Assembly (NCBI RefSeq): GCF_030818015.1
Contig: NZ_JAUSZX010000001.1
Span: forward strand, 992,001-1,056,000
Source: Arthrobacter globiformis
GTDB lineage: Bacteria; Actinomycetota; Actinomycetes; Actinomycetales; Micrococcaceae
DNA length: 64,000 nucleotides
Direction of reading: 5' to 3'
In this document: piece after piece, positions 26,556 through 35,159 of the stretch
Layout: each line of letters begins with the position of its first letter
How positions within the stretch are numbered: position 1 is the stretch's first letter
Position numbers and translations under genes: made by a program
The notes under the pieces: generated by a model
The model's database searches: none
Told to the model about the DNA's origin: nothing
Seen by the model: the letters and a program-made list of their open reading frames with translations, nothing else

Positions 26556-27779
26556 ATGACCACCCACGTCCCGTCTGCTGCCACCCTGGAAACTGCTACG
26601 GCCCTCACCCCGGAGCTTCTCCGTGCCTGGGCCTGGCACCGGCAGGGGCTGGACGGCACGCTCGAAGGCCGCACGTCGCAGGAGGTGCTCGCCACGGCGG
26701 GCTGGGCGCGGTCCGTGGGCGCCAATCCCTACCTGACCCTCTTCGCCCGTGCCGGAATGCGCCGCGACCAGGTGGACACGGACGTCCGCGAGCTTAGGAT
26801 CCACGAACTGCCCACCGCCCGCGGCTGCACCTACGTGCTGGGCCGGGAGGACTTCGACTGGGCGCTGAGCCTCGGCAAAAGCGCTGAGGAGGCCTTCCGG
26901 GTGCTGGCCCGGCTGGGCGTGGACCGCGGCGAGATCACGTTGCTGGAGGAGCAGATCCTGCATGTTCTCGGCGAAGCCGAGAGTCCGCTGGACCCCAGGC
27001 AGCTCAAGGAGGAGCTGGGGGAGTCGGTCCGGAGCCTGGGCGAGGAAGGCAAGAAAAAGGGGGCCGCCACCACGCTGCCCACGGCGCTGGGGCTGTTGCA
27101 GGCAGACGGCCGGATCCGCCGTGTTCCGGTCAACGGGCGGCTGGACCAGCAGCGCTATGCCTACACGCCGTGGGGCCTGCCGCCCAGCCGGCTCCGCCCA
27201 GAAGGCGCCCGCGAGGAACTGATCCGCCGCTACCTCGGCTGGACGGGCGGCGCCACCATCAAGCAATCCCAGTGGTTCACCGGCTTCACCCTCACCGACA
27301 CCAAGGCGGCGCTCGCCGCCGTCGGGGCCGTGGAGGTTCCCACCGCCGCGGGCGACGTGCTCTGGATGTTGCCGGCCGACGTCGAACGCCTCGCGGACTT
27401 CAGTCCGCCGGACCGGGAGCAGATCCAGTTGCTGGCCGGCACCGATTCGCTCGTGCTGCACCGCCGGAACGCCGGTGACCTGTTCGCGGACGCGGACCGG
27501 GACCGGAAGCTGCTGAACACCACCCTGGCGCTGCAGGCGGATTTGCCGGACCACCCCATCTTTGACCGCGGCACGATCATCGGACTCTGGCAGTACGACC
27601 CCGGCAGGGAAAGGATCGCCGCCTGGCTCTTTGCCGGCCGGACGCCCGCCGTCGAACAGCGCATTGCCGAGGTTGAGGCGTGGATCCGGGAGGACCTGGG
27701 CGACTTCCGCTCCTTCAGCCTTGATTCACCGGCGTCCCGCCAGGAGCGGATCGACGCGCTCGACGCCGCCGGCGGCTAG
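26556..27779 (+). CDS. Winged-helix DNA-binding protein, YcaQ/AlkZ-like (HTH_42) family
   Basis: 407 residues with no export signal. The layout (LRIHELPTARGCTYVLGRED; RRYLGWTGGATIKQSQWF; TDSLVLHRRNAGDLF; GLWQYDPGRERIAAWLF quoted in part) corresponds to the winged-helix family that contains the crosslink DNA glycosylases AlkZ/YcaQ. Those enzymes use a QxQ or QxD motif near the N-terminus, which I do not find here, so glycosylase activity is uncertain and a DNA-binding or AlkX-like role is possible. It is the last gene of the four-gene run starting at 23891. TadA converges on it 21 bp away. Confidence 0.7.
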   Translation: MTTHVPSAATLETATALTPELLRAWAWHRQGLDGTLEGRTSQEVLATAGWARSVGANPYLTLFARAGMRRDQVDTDVRELRIHELPTARGCTYVLGREDFDWALSLGKSAEEAFRVLARLGVDRGEITLLEEQILHVLGEAESPLDPRQLKEELGESVRSLGEEGKKKGAATTLPTALGLLQADGRIRRVPVNGRLDQQRYAYTPWGLPPSRLRPEGAREELIRRYLGWTGGATIKQSQWFTGFTLTDTKAALAAVGAVEVPTAAGDVLWMLPADVERLADFSPPDREQIQLLAGTDSLVLHRRNAGDLFADADRDRKLLNTTLALQADLPDHPIFDRGTIIGLWQYDPGRERIAAWLFAGRTPAVEQRIAEVEAWIREDLGDFRSFSLDSPASRQERIDALDAAGG

Positions 27780-27800
27780 CCGGGCAGGTTACCCCGGCAT

Positions 27801-28307
27801 CTAGCCGCTGGCGCGGTGCGCCGCGAAGAACTCCCGCAGCAGCAGGCCGCATTCCTCCTCCTGCACTCCGGCATAGACCTCCACCCAGTGGTTCAGGCGG
27901 CGTTCGCGCAGAATGTCGAACACAGAGCCCGCAGCCCCGGCCTTCTCATCCCAGGCCCCGAACACCACGCGGTGAATCCTGGCCAGAACGATCGCTCCGG
28001 CACACATGGCGCACGGTTCCAGGGTCACCACCAGCGTGCAGTCCTCCAGCCGCCAGCCGTCGCCACTGCCGCCGTTGAGAGCCGCGCGTTCCCGCAGCCG
28101 CGCGGCGGCCTCACGGATGGCCACCACCTCGGCGTGGGCGGTGGGGTCCCCGAGGGCCTCGCGTTCGTTACGTCCGGTACCCAGGACCGTCCCGTCCGGA
28201 CCGATCACGACGGCGCCTATCGGCACGTCCTCGGTTGCCAGGGCCCGCCGGGCTTCTTCGAGGGCAAGGCCCATCCATGCCAGGTGTTGCGGATCTGCCG
28301 GGGCCAT
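27801..28307 (-). CDS. tadA: tRNA adenosine(34) deaminase
   Basis: 168 residues with the cytidine-deaminase-fold zinc motifs HAEVVAIREA (zinc His and proton-shuttle Glu) and PCAMCAGAIVLARI (two zinc Cys), and the TadA-typical ARIHRVVFGAWDEKAGAAGS. It converts A34 to inosine in tRNA-Arg(ACG), the substrate encoded in this window at 44503-44576. A short insert, AALNGGSGDGWRLED, between the two zinc motifs is a little longer than usual. A guanine or cytosine deaminase is less likely, given the overall match. Confidence 0.92.
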   Translation of the reverse strand: MAPADPQHLAWMGLALEEARRALATEDVPIGAVVIGPDGTVLGTGRNEREALGDPTAHAEVVAIREAAARLRERAALNGGSGDGWRLEDCTLVVTLEPCAMCAGAIVLARIHRVVFGAWDEKAGAAGSVFDILRERRLNHWVEVYAGVQEEECGLLLREFFAAHRASG

Positions 28308-28366
28308 GGGTCAATGATAGTTTCGAAGGATACTTAGCATCGGACACGCAAGCGCCGGGAGCAACG

Positions 28367-29200
28367 ATGAAGTCCCTGACTGAGCGGTACGGCAGGTGGC
28401 TGGGGCCGTACGCGGCCCTGTGGATCACCCTCGTCATCGGAGGCTTCCTGGTGGTCGTCCTGACGCTCCTCAGCGCTGAGGTATACAACAGCGTCGTGGA
28501 CCAGGACGGCGTTTCGGGGCTGGACAAACCCGCCCTCCAGCTGGCCAAGGAATACCGGAACCCCGGACTCGACTCAGCTGTTACGGCCTTCACCAACATC
28601 GGTGGCGGCATTGGCATGCCCATCCTGGCGAGCCTCCTGGTGGCCTGGCTGATCTATGTCAGCCGCAGCTGGCGGCCGCTCATCCTGGTGGGCGGTGCGG
28701 CGGCAGTCTCGATCACCGCCACCAGCGTGGGCAAGACGCTGCTGGGCCGCACCCGTCCTGACCATGTGGACGCCGTTCCGCCGTTTGAATTCTCGCCGTC
28801 GTTTCCCAGCGGGCACACGCTGAACACCACCGTGGTGATCGGCATCGTGGTGTACCTGGTGTGCCTGGAGTTCCGGAAGACCTCGGCACGGACGTGGGTG
28901 ATCATCGCGGGGGCGGTGTTCATCATCGCCATGGGACTGAGCCGCGTGTTCCTCGGCCACCACTGGCTGACAGACGTGATGGCAGCCTGGTTGATCGGCG
29001 CGGCCTGGGTGGGCGTGGTGATCCTGGCCCACAGGATGTTCCATGTCATCCGCCGGCGGGAGCAAGCCGGCCCCGCGCCCACGTTCGAGCACCCGGCCCA
29101 TCTGAAGAACGGCAAAGCCGAGCAAAAGGACCGCCTTCAGGGCACCTCCGATGCCGGGGGAGGAGCCGGAAACCGGGGCGGCGAGCCAAGCCCCGGGTGA
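28367..29200 (+). CDS. PAP2-family membrane phosphatase
   Basis: 277 residues from ATG 28367 (GGGAG six bases upstream). There are about five to six membrane helices. The three-part PAP2 active site is complete: KTLLGRTRP, PSFPSGHTLN and SRVFLGHHWLTDV. Such enzymes dephosphorylate lipid phosphates such as undecaprenyl pyrophosphate or phosphatidic acid at the membrane face. The final 50 residues form a hydrophilic Gly/Glu/Lys-rich tail, probably disordered. Twelve bases separate it from upp. Confidence 0.9.
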   Translation: MKSLTERYGRWLGPYAALWITLVIGGFLVVVLTLLSAEVYNSVVDQDGVSGLDKPALQLAKEYRNPGLDSAVTAFTNIGGGIGMPILASLLVAWLIYVSRSWRPLILVGGAAAVSITATSVGKTLLGRTRPDHVDAVPPFEFSPSFPSGHTLNTTVVIGIVVYLVCLEFRKTSARTWVIIAGAVFIIAMGLSRVFLGHHWLTDVMAAWLIGAAWVGVVILAHRMFHVIRRREQAGPAPTFEHPAHLKNGKAEQKDRLQGTSDAGGGAGNRGGEPSPG

Positions 29201-29212
29201 TAGTTTTGACCC

Positions 29213-29848
29213 ATGCGCACACTCGTCGTGGACCATCCGCTGGTCGCCCACAAGCTCACCGTCCTGCGGGATAAGAACACCCCCTCGCCGGTCTTCCGCC
29301 AGCTCACCGAGGAACTGGTCACGCTCCTCGCCTACGAGGCCACACGCGACGTCCGCACCCAGCCGGTCACCATCGAAACCCCGGTCGCCACCACGGTCGG
29401 CACCGCGTTCACCAAACCCACGCCACTGGTGGTCCCCATCCTGCGCGCCGGGCTGGGCATGCTCGAGGGCATGACCAAGCTGGTCCCCACCGCCGAAGTG
29501 GGTTTCCTGGGCATGGCCCGCGACGAGGAAACACTGGACATCATCACCTACGCAGAGCGCCTGCCGGACAACCTTTCAGGCCGCCAGATCTTCGTCCTGG
29601 ACCCCATGCTCGCTACCGGCGGCACTCTGCGTGAGGCCATCAAGTTCCTGTTCAAGCGCGGCGCCGCTGATGTCACCTGCATCTGCCTGCTGGCCGCTCC
29701 GGAGGGCCTGGCCAAGCTGGAGGATGAACTCAAGGACGCCAACGTCACCATCGTCCTTGCCTCCATCGACGAGAAGCTGAACGAGAAGGCCTACATCGTG
29801 CCCGGCCTGGGTGACGCCGGCGACCGGCTCTACGGCATCGCCGGGTAG
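29213..29848 (+). CDS. upp: Uracil phosphoribosyltransferase
   Basis: 211 residues, the usual length. The PRPP-binding loop is [16 protein letters not shown], the N-terminal signature is [20 protein letters not shown], and the C-terminal uracil-binding segment is [15 protein letters not shown]. It makes UMP from uracil and PRPP in pyrimidine salvage. It is cytosolic and tetra- or dimeric in the family. Confidence 0.97.
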   Translation: MRTLVVDHPLVAHKLTVLRDKNTPSPVFRQLTEELVTLLAYEATRDVRTQPVTIETPVATTVGTAFTKPTPLVVPILRAGLGMLEGMTKLVPTAEVGFLGMARDEETLDIITYAERLPDNLSGRQIFVLDPMLATGGTLREAIKFLFKRGAADVTCICLLAAPEGLAKLEDELKDANVTIVLASIDEKLNEKAYIVPGLGDAGDRLYGIAG

Positions 29849-29965
29849 ACCTTACGTCTATGTCCCGGACGCTTCGAACCGGCGTTGGGACCAAAGTCCC
29901 CCACGACTAAAGTTCACGGGCGGAGGCCTTCCGGAGCGCAGGGCGCCCCGGCTAGCCTGTGCAGC

Positions 29966-30343
29966 ATGGACTGGAAACTTGAACTCGTCTTCGTACCCGT
30001 GTCCGACGTGGACCGCGCCAAGGACTTCTACGTCAACAAGGTCGGTTTCAACGCCGACTACGATGAGCGGCCCATGGACGGCCTCCGCTTCGTCCAGCTG
30101 ACCCCGCCTGGTTCGGGCTGCTCGATCGCCATTGGGGAAGGCCTCAACGATGCTCCTCCGGGCACGGCGCCCAGCCTTCAGCTGGTGGTGAGCGACATCA
30201 ACGCCGCCCACGACCAGCTCAAGGCTAACGGCGTGGACGTCAGCGACGTGGACATCCAGGACTGGGGCCACTTCGTCTACTTCGCCGACCCGGACGGCAA
30301 CAAGTGGGCGGTGCAGTACCTCCCCAACCGGCCGAACGGCTGA
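29966..30343 (+). CDS. VOC (glyoxalase/bleomycin-resistance fold) protein
   Basis: 125 residues from ATG 29966. One VOC domain of paired beta-alpha-beta-beta-beta units: LELVFVPVSDVDRAKDFYVN, FVQLTPPGSGCSIAIGEGL, LQLVVSDINAAHDQLKANG and the C-terminal FADPDGNKWAVQYLP. Metal-ligand positions are partly kept (His in GHFVYFADP and Gln in WAVQ). Function may be glyoxalase-like, dioxygenase-like or binding; it cannot be refined. Confidence 0.85.
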   Translation: MDWKLELVFVPVSDVDRAKDFYVNKVGFNADYDERPMDGLRFVQLTPPGSGCSIAIGEGLNDAPPGTAPSLQLVVSDINAAHDQLKANGVDVSDVDIQDWGHFVYFADPDGNKWAVQYLPNRPNG

Positions 30344-30380
30344 GTCACGGAGGACGCGTCTGCAAACCGGATGAGGCAGG

Positions 30381-31070
30381 ATGGAAGCCATGAGCCTTCC
30401 TGCCGACTCCGCCACCATCACGCTGACAGCCCGGGCCGTCCTGTTCGACATGGACGGCACCCTGGTGGATTCCACGGCCATCGTGGAGCGCGTGTGGACA
30501 GAATTTGCCGGACGCTACGGCCTTGATATCGCGGAAATCCTCCGCACCTCCCACGGAGTGCAGGCGCTGGATACGGTCCGCCGCTTCGCTCCCGAGGGTG
30601 CCGACGTCTACGCCCTGGCCGCCGAGCTGGGACACATGGAACTGACCGAGACCGACGGCATCGTCGCGGTGCCGGGTGCGCTGAAGCTGCTCGACTCCCT
30701 GCCGGCCGGCGCCGTGGCACTGGTGACCTCGGCGTCCCGCGACCTCGCCACCGTCCGGATGGCGGCGGCAGGGGTGGCGATGCCGGCGGCGGTTGTCACC
30801 TCCGAGAACGTGTCCCGCGGCAAACCGCATCCCGAGGGCTACCTGCTCGGCGCGTCCCTGCTCGGTGCCGACCCCTCGGAGACGGTGGTGTTCGAGGACG
30901 CTCCCGCCGGCATCGCAGCAGGAGTCGCCGCCGGCATCCGGACCGTCGCGGTGGGCCCGAACACCGGCGTCCTTCCCGACGGCGTGCTGCACATTCCGGA
31001 CTACACCGCCGTTTCCGCGTCGGTGGAGACCGGTGAGGACGGGCGCCCGGCGATCTCCCTGCGGCTGTAG
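30381..31070 (+). CDS. HAD-superfamily sugar-phosphatase-like hydrolase
   Basis: 229 residues of the HAD subfamily with a helical cap (beta-phosphoglucomutase/phosphatase type). Motif I is VLFDMDGTLVDS, motif II lies in VALVTSASRD, motif III is the Lys of RGKPHPEGYLL, and motif IV is VVFEDAPAGIAAG. It probably dephosphorylates small sugar or polyol phosphates (GPP or YfbT-like); the substrate is unknown. The start could also be nine bases later at 30390. Confidence 0.88.
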   Translation: MEAMSLPADSATITLTARAVLFDMDGTLVDSTAIVERVWTEFAGRYGLDIAEILRTSHGVQALDTVRRFAPEGADVYALAAELGHMELTETDGIVAVPGALKLLDSLPAGAVALVTSASRDLATVRMAAAGVAMPAAVVTSENVSRGKPHPEGYLLGASLLGADPSETVVFEDAPAGIAAGVAAGIRTVAVGPNTGVLPDGVLHIPDYTAVSASVETGEDGRPAISLRL

Positions 31071-31124
31071 CCGACTGAACTGTCTATGGGTCAGACGGCC
31101 TGTGGGTCAAACGGTCTCGGCCCG

Positions 31125-31321
31125 TCAGGACAGGTCGTACACCGTGGCGCCGCCGATGGTTTCGGCCTGGAAGTTGGCTTCCCGTTGAAGCCTCCAACGG
31201 CCATGACCGGCAGTTCGGCGGCAAGCTGGTAGCCGGCCGCGTTGTTGGAACCCACGACGGCGGCGGCCCAGGTGTAGTTTGCCGCGTCGGTCTGCAGCGC
31301 AGTCTGGTCAGTGATGGTCAT
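31125..31321 (-). pseudogene. C-terminal remnant of a GT39/ArnT-like mannosyltransferase
   Basis: The minus-strand frame from 31321 reads TDAANYTWAAAVVGSNNAAG then YQLAAELPVMAVGGFNG, which I recognise as the extracellular C-terminal part of actinobacterial ArnT-like membrane glycosyltransferases. Directly after GGFNG the frame becomes meaningless, but a neighbouring frame gives ANFQAETIGGATVYDLS and stops at 31125, the usual terminus of the same family. About 40 residues between these two pieces have been deleted with a frame change, and the large membrane part is absent. It is a non-functional scrap next to the HAD gene. Confidence 0.65.
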
Positions 31322-31437
31322 GCATCAACAGTGGCCGCCGCTGTTATGAGGGTTTTAGGGCGAAGCTGTGCGGGGGCTGTGGAGTTGCCGCGTTTCTGCA
31401 CCACTTTGCTCGCCGCGGGAATGGCGGGGACAGCAGA

Positions 31438-31469
31438 AGGGCCCCGGATCCTGGCGGATCCGGGGCCCT
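31438..31469 (-). terminator. Terminator downstream of the transglycosylase gene
   Basis: A perfect 14-bp inverted repeat, AGGGCCCCGGATCC (31438-31451) and GGATCCGGGGCCCT (31456-31469), with a four-base loop. It is about 70 bp past the stop at 31542 on the minus strand. Confidence 0.85.
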
Positions 31470-31541
31470 CGGCCCGTAAGCCGGGCAACCTAAAGCGGTG
31501 CAGAAATGCTCGCCGTCAGCCGGTTCGCCCGCGGCAACCGG

Positions 31542-32372
31542 TCAGTACCAGTTGTGGGCGAGGTGCCAGTTCAGCGCACCGCACGGGGAGTCGTAGCGCT
31601 CCTTGATGTAGTCCAGGCCCCAGTTGATTTGAGTGCGGTAATTAGTGCGGTAGTCCGCTCCGGCGGTGGCCATCTTCTCGGCGGGAAGTGACTGGACGAT
31701 GCCGTAGGCGCCGCTGCTCGCGTTGGTGGCCGTCGTACGCCATTCCGATTCCTTGGTCCAGAGCCGCTTCAGGCACTGCATCTGGTCTGCGGCCCAGCCG
31801 AAGGACCCCAGCTTGCTGGCCGCGTAGGCCTGGGCGCCGGCGGGATCATTCAGGGCAACAGGCGCAGCGGCCTTCGCGGGGGCAACCTTGGCGGCCACCT
31901 TGACGGCGGGCGCGGCAGCCTTCGCAACCGGAGCGGCCTTGGGTGCGGCAGCCTTGGTAACCCTCTTCGGAGCGGCAGCCTTGGTGGCCTTTGGCGCGGC
32001 AGCCTTGGGAGCAGCCTTGGCGGTCGCCTTCGCGGCGGACTGCGGAGCAATGGACGCCGCGGACGGAGCCGGGAGGGCAGAGATCAGCGTTTTGTCGAAG
32101 CTCAGCGTCTGCCCCGCGTCAGCTGTGGCCGCGGCCGGCTCGGCGGCGGTAGGCGTAGCCTGGTCGGCCGCGTGGCCTGCGGCGCCGACGCCGATGAGCA
32201 CTGCGCACGCGGTGGTCACGACGGCTGCGCGTCGGCCGATCGACGGGACGCCGGCGGTGAGCCGTGCCCACGGGGAGGCGGGCTTGGCAGGCTCGGCACG
32301 ATGACGGGAAATCTTGCTGTCGGACTGCTTGGGGGCGCGTTCAGGGCGCGCCTGAGTCTTAAATTCAGACAT
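31542..32372 (-). CDS. Secreted lytic transglycosylase (SLT-like) with Ala/Lys/Pro linker
   Basis: 276 residues. A long basic n-region precedes the membrane segment AVVTTACAVLIGVGAAGHA (about 50-68). A low-complexity linker rich in AAPKA/KAAAP repeats (about 108-170) follows. The C-terminal 90 residues form a small transglycosylase domain: FGWAADQMQCLKRLWTKESE with the catalytic Glu, then ASSGAYGIVQSLP and INWGLDYIKERYDSPCGAL. Such enzymes cleave peptidoglycan glycan strands in cell growth or resuscitation. The leader contains a ydaO-type riboswitch, which ties expression to c-di-AMP, as known for actinobacterial cell-wall hydrolases. The two Cys in the domain may form a disulfide. Confidence 0.9.
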   Translation of the reverse strand: MSEFKTQARPERAPKQSDSKISRHRAEPAKPASPWARLTAGVPSIGRRAAVVTTACAVLIGVGAAGHAADQATPTAAEPAAATADAGQTLSFDKTLISALPAPSAASIAPQSAAKATAKAAPKAAAPKATKAAAPKRVTKAAAPKAAPVAKAAAPAVKVAAKVAPAKAAAPVALNDPAGAQAYAASKLGSFGWAADQMQCLKRLWTKESEWRTTATNASSGAYGIVQSLPAEKMATAGADYRTNYRTQINWGLDYIKERYDSPCGALNWHLAHNWY

Positions 32373-32387
32373 GGTGGATTGCCTCTC

Positions 32388-32545
32388 AACACCTGCGGAG
32401 TTAGCTGTCGGGTTCGGATGAGGTCATCCGGCCGCACGGAAAATTCACGTGTCGGCTTCACCCCAAGGGCTGATGCGGAAAGCCCGGGACTCTGGTTCCC
32501 CCGCCTCTGCCTGATCTAGCGGAATCCGGGAAAGCGGCAGAGCTG
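32388..32545 (-). ncRNA. ydaO-type cyclic di-AMP riboswitch
   Basis: The minus-strand leader of the transglycosylase gene carries the conserved blocks of the ydaO class in order: CGCTTTCCCGGATTCCGCT at the 5' side, GGGGGAACCA (32492-32501), CTTGGGGTGAAGCCG (32452-32466) and CCGAACCCGACAGCTAAC (32400-32417), ending GCAGGTG about 18 bases before the start codon. In actinobacteria this class often precedes resuscitation-promoting factors and wall hydrolases, where c-di-AMP usually switches expression off. The exact boundaries are approximate. Confidence 0.9.
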
Positions 32546-32622
32546 GGCGTCAATCCGGACATGCGGCTCTAGTGGCGGCCGCACCATATCGACGGTACAG
32601 GAGGCTTCTGATTAAGTCACAT

Positions 32623-34251
32623 TTAGGTAACGGACATCACGACGCCCGGCGCGGCGCCTTGCATGGGCAGCCGGACGGCAAATTCCGTTCGTCCGGGCCG
32701 TGACGTGACCTCCACCGTGCCCCCGTGCGCCGCCACAATGGACTGCACGATGGACAGCCCCAGGCCGCTGGTTCCCTCCGCCGAGGCAACCCCGGATTCT
32801 CCCTGTGTAGCCGCGGTATGGAGGGCCGTTCCTGCGGTTGCGCCACCGGCGGCAGAACCCTTCCCGGCGGCGGATGCCGGCGCCACGGGCGGCTGCACCG
32901 GCGTCGCTCGTGAGGCGTCTGCGCGGGCGAAGCGGGCGAACACCTTGTCCACGAATTCGGGCGGGATGCCGGCGCCGTCGTCCGTGACCGTAATCACAGC
33001 GCTTCCGTCTGCCGACCGCATCACGCCCGTGGTCACCGTGGTGCCGGGCGGAGTGTGCTTGCGGGCATTGGAGAGCAGGTTCACGAGGACCTGGTGCAGC
33101 TGTGAGGCATCGCCCCGGACCGACACAGGTTCCTCCGGAAGGTCGAGATGCCACGCGCGGTCCGGCGCCATGACTTTTTCGTCGCTGACCGTTTCGATCA
33201 CCAGCTGCGTGAGGTCAATGTCGCTGACCTTGAGCGGCTGGCCCTCGTCGAGCCGGGCGAGCAGCAGGAGGTCCTCCACCAGGGCGGTCATGCGTTCCGA
33301 CTGGCTCTGCACGCGTGCAAGGGACCGCTGGCCGTCCGGGGTGAATTTTTCGGTCATGCGCATCAGCTCGGTGTAGCCGCGGATGGCGGTGAGCGGCGTC
33401 CGGAGCTCATGGGAGGCGTCCGCCACGAACTGCCGCACCTTCATTTCGCTTTCCTGCCGCGCCTCCAGCGCGTTGGAAACGTTGTCCAGCATCTGGTTCA
33501 GGGCGTGCCCCACGCTACCCACTTCGGTCCCGGGATCGGCGTTCGACGGCGGGACGCGGACGGCGAGTGCCACCTCACCGGCGTCCAGCGGCAGGCGCGA
33601 CACCTGGGTGGCCACCTCGGAGAGCTGCTCCAGCGGCTTCATGGTGCGGCGGATGAGCACCGTTCCCGCCAGGCCAATCAGCACGAGGCCACCCAGCGAG
33701 ACAATCGTGATGGTCCAGACGAGCGACGTCAGGGTGTTCTGCTTGTCCGCCAGGGGAAGCCCGGTGACGATGACGTCCCCGTAAGGGGTCTGCGTGGCAA
33801 TCAGGCGGTAGGCGCCGGACGAAAGCGTGCGGTCAACCGGGACACCGTCGGTGCGGAGGCCCAGGAGGAGCTGGTTGTCCCCCGACGACAGCGAGGCACG
33901 GCTGGCATCGGTGGCTAGGAAGCCCGCGCTGCTGACATTGCCGTTCTCTATCCGGGCGATGAGGGTGCCGACCCTTTGGCCCCGCGCCTCCAGGGGATCC
34001 GGCCTTCCGCTGGGGTTGCCGATCGGAGGCCGGCCGAACTCGCTTGAGCGGTGTGAGGCATCGCTGAGCTGCTTGTCCAGCTGCTGGGTAAGGAACGAGT
34101 CCATCGAGGCGTAGCTGAACAGGCCGATGGCACCGCAAATCGCGACAAGCAGTGCCATGGCCACCAGGACCAGGCGGGTGCGCAGATGCCAGGTACCCGG
34201 CTTCAGCCAGCATCGGCGCTGGGTACGCACTGCACCGGAAAGGTTTGCCAC
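32623..34251 (-). CDS. Sensor histidine kinase with an extended ATP lid
   Basis: 542 residues. An N-terminal helix (LVLVAMALLVAICGAIGLFS), an extracellular sensor of about 130 residues and a second helix (IVSLGGLVLIGLAGTVLI) are followed by HAMP, then the H-box FVADASHELRTPLTAIRGY. The ATPase domain has N-box NARKHTPPGTTV, G1 DDGAGIPPEF and G2 GTSGLGLSIV. Between G1 and G2 the lid carries about 45 extra low-complexity residues (PVAPASAAGKGSAAGGATAG), unusual for the TrcS/CutS-like class. It phosphorylates the response regulator encoded 3 bp upstream. The signal is unknown. Confidence 0.93.
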   Translation of the reverse strand: MANLSGAVRTQRRCWLKPGTWHLRTRLVLVAMALLVAICGAIGLFSYASMDSFLTQQLDKQLSDASHRSSEFGRPPIGNPSGRPDPLEARGQRVGTLIARIENGNVSSAGFLATDASRASLSSGDNQLLLGLRTDGVPVDRTLSSGAYRLIATQTPYGDVIVTGLPLADKQNTLTSLVWTITIVSLGGLVLIGLAGTVLIRRTMKPLEQLSEVATQVSRLPLDAGEVALAVRVPPSNADPGTEVGSVGHALNQMLDNVSNALEARQESEMKVRQFVADASHELRTPLTAIRGYTELMRMTEKFTPDGQRSLARVQSQSERMTALVEDLLLLARLDEGQPLKVSDIDLTQLVIETVSDEKVMAPDRAWHLDLPEEPVSVRGDASQLHQVLVNLLSNARKHTPPGTTVTTGVMRSADGSAVITVTDDGAGIPPEFVDKVFARFARADASRATPVQPPVAPASAAGKGSAAGGATAGTALHTAATQGESGVASAEGTSGLGLSIVQSIVAAHGGTVEVTSRPGRTEFAVRLPMQGAAPGVVMSVT

Positions 34252-34254
34252 GGC

Positions 34255-34995
34255 CTACTCTGCCGGCTTGATGACGTAACCCGCGCCGCGGACCGTGTGG
34301 ATCATCGGCGGATGCACGGCATCCACTTTCTTGCGCAGGTAGGAGATGTACAGTTCGACGATGTTGGCCTGGCCTCCAAAGTCGTAGTTCCACACGCGGT
34401 CCAGGATCTGGGCCTTGCTGACCACACGCTTGGGGTTCTCCATGAGATAGCGCAGCAGCTCGAACTGGGTAGCGGTCAGTTGCAGCTCGTCGCCGGCGCG
34501 AGTGACTTCGCGCGTGTCGAGGTTCAGGACCAGGTCGCCCACCACGAGCTCAGCGGAATCCATGGCGGCCACGCCGGAGCGCTGGACCAGCCGGTGTAGG
34601 CGCAGCAGGACTTCCTCCATGCTGAACGGCTTGGTGACGTAGTCGTCGCCGCCCGCGGCGAGGCCCACGATGCGGTCCTGCACCGCGTCCTTGGCGGTGA
34701 GGAACAGGGCCGGGACTTCCGGCGCGAAGGCGCGGATCCTGCCCAGGAGCTCGACGCCGTCGAACCCGGGAAGCATCACGTCAAGCACCAGCACATCCGG
34801 GCGGAACTCCTTGGCGAGTTTCACGGCCTCGGGGCCGTCGGCAGCGACGGCGATCGACCAGCCGGCCATACGCAGGCCCATGCTCATGAGCTCGGAGAGG
34901 CTCGGCTCGTCGTCAACCACAAGGGCGCGGATGGGGGAGCCGTCCGGGTGGGTCAGCTGGGGAAGGTTGTTGCTCATGGAGTGCGAAGTGGCCAT
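34255..34995 (-). CDS. OmpR-family response regulator
   Basis: 246 residues from ATG 34995, chosen because GGAGAG lies seven bases upstream. The receiver domain has the acidic pair VVDDEPS, phospho-acceptor Asp in VLVLDVMLPGFDG, the Thr of LFLTAKDA and the Lys of YVTKPFS. The DNA-binding winged helix is typical of OmpR (LTATQFELLRYLMENPKRVV, YISYLRKKVD, TVRGAGYVIKP). It forms a two-component system with the kinase at 32623; the genes are co-transcribed. The decayed exported-protein gene just upstream, in divergent orientation, may once have been its target. Confidence 0.95.
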   Translation of the reverse strand: MATSHSMSNNLPQLTHPDGSPIRALVVDDEPSLSELMSMGLRMAGWSIAVAADGPEAVKLAKEFRPDVLVLDVMLPGFDGVELLGRIRAFAPEVPALFLTAKDAVQDRIVGLAAGGDDYVTKPFSMEEVLLRLHRLVQRSGVAAMDSAELVVGDLVLNLDTREVTRAGDELQLTATQFELLRYLMENPKRVVSKAQILDRVWNYDFGGQANIVELYISYLRKKVDAVHPPMIHTVRGAGYVIKPAE

Positions 34996-35159
34996 GTGCC
35001 AACTCTCCGTTCTGGTGTTTAGCCGCCGCTTTGGCAACCCTGTGCGCCAGCTGTGAATCCCAGCCTAGCGAGCTGAAAGTCTCCACGAACGCATCTTTTG
35101 GGTCACAGCCATGGCTCTTGCACTGCACAGGCCAAACACAGGAAGGCTTTCCGGTGCCG

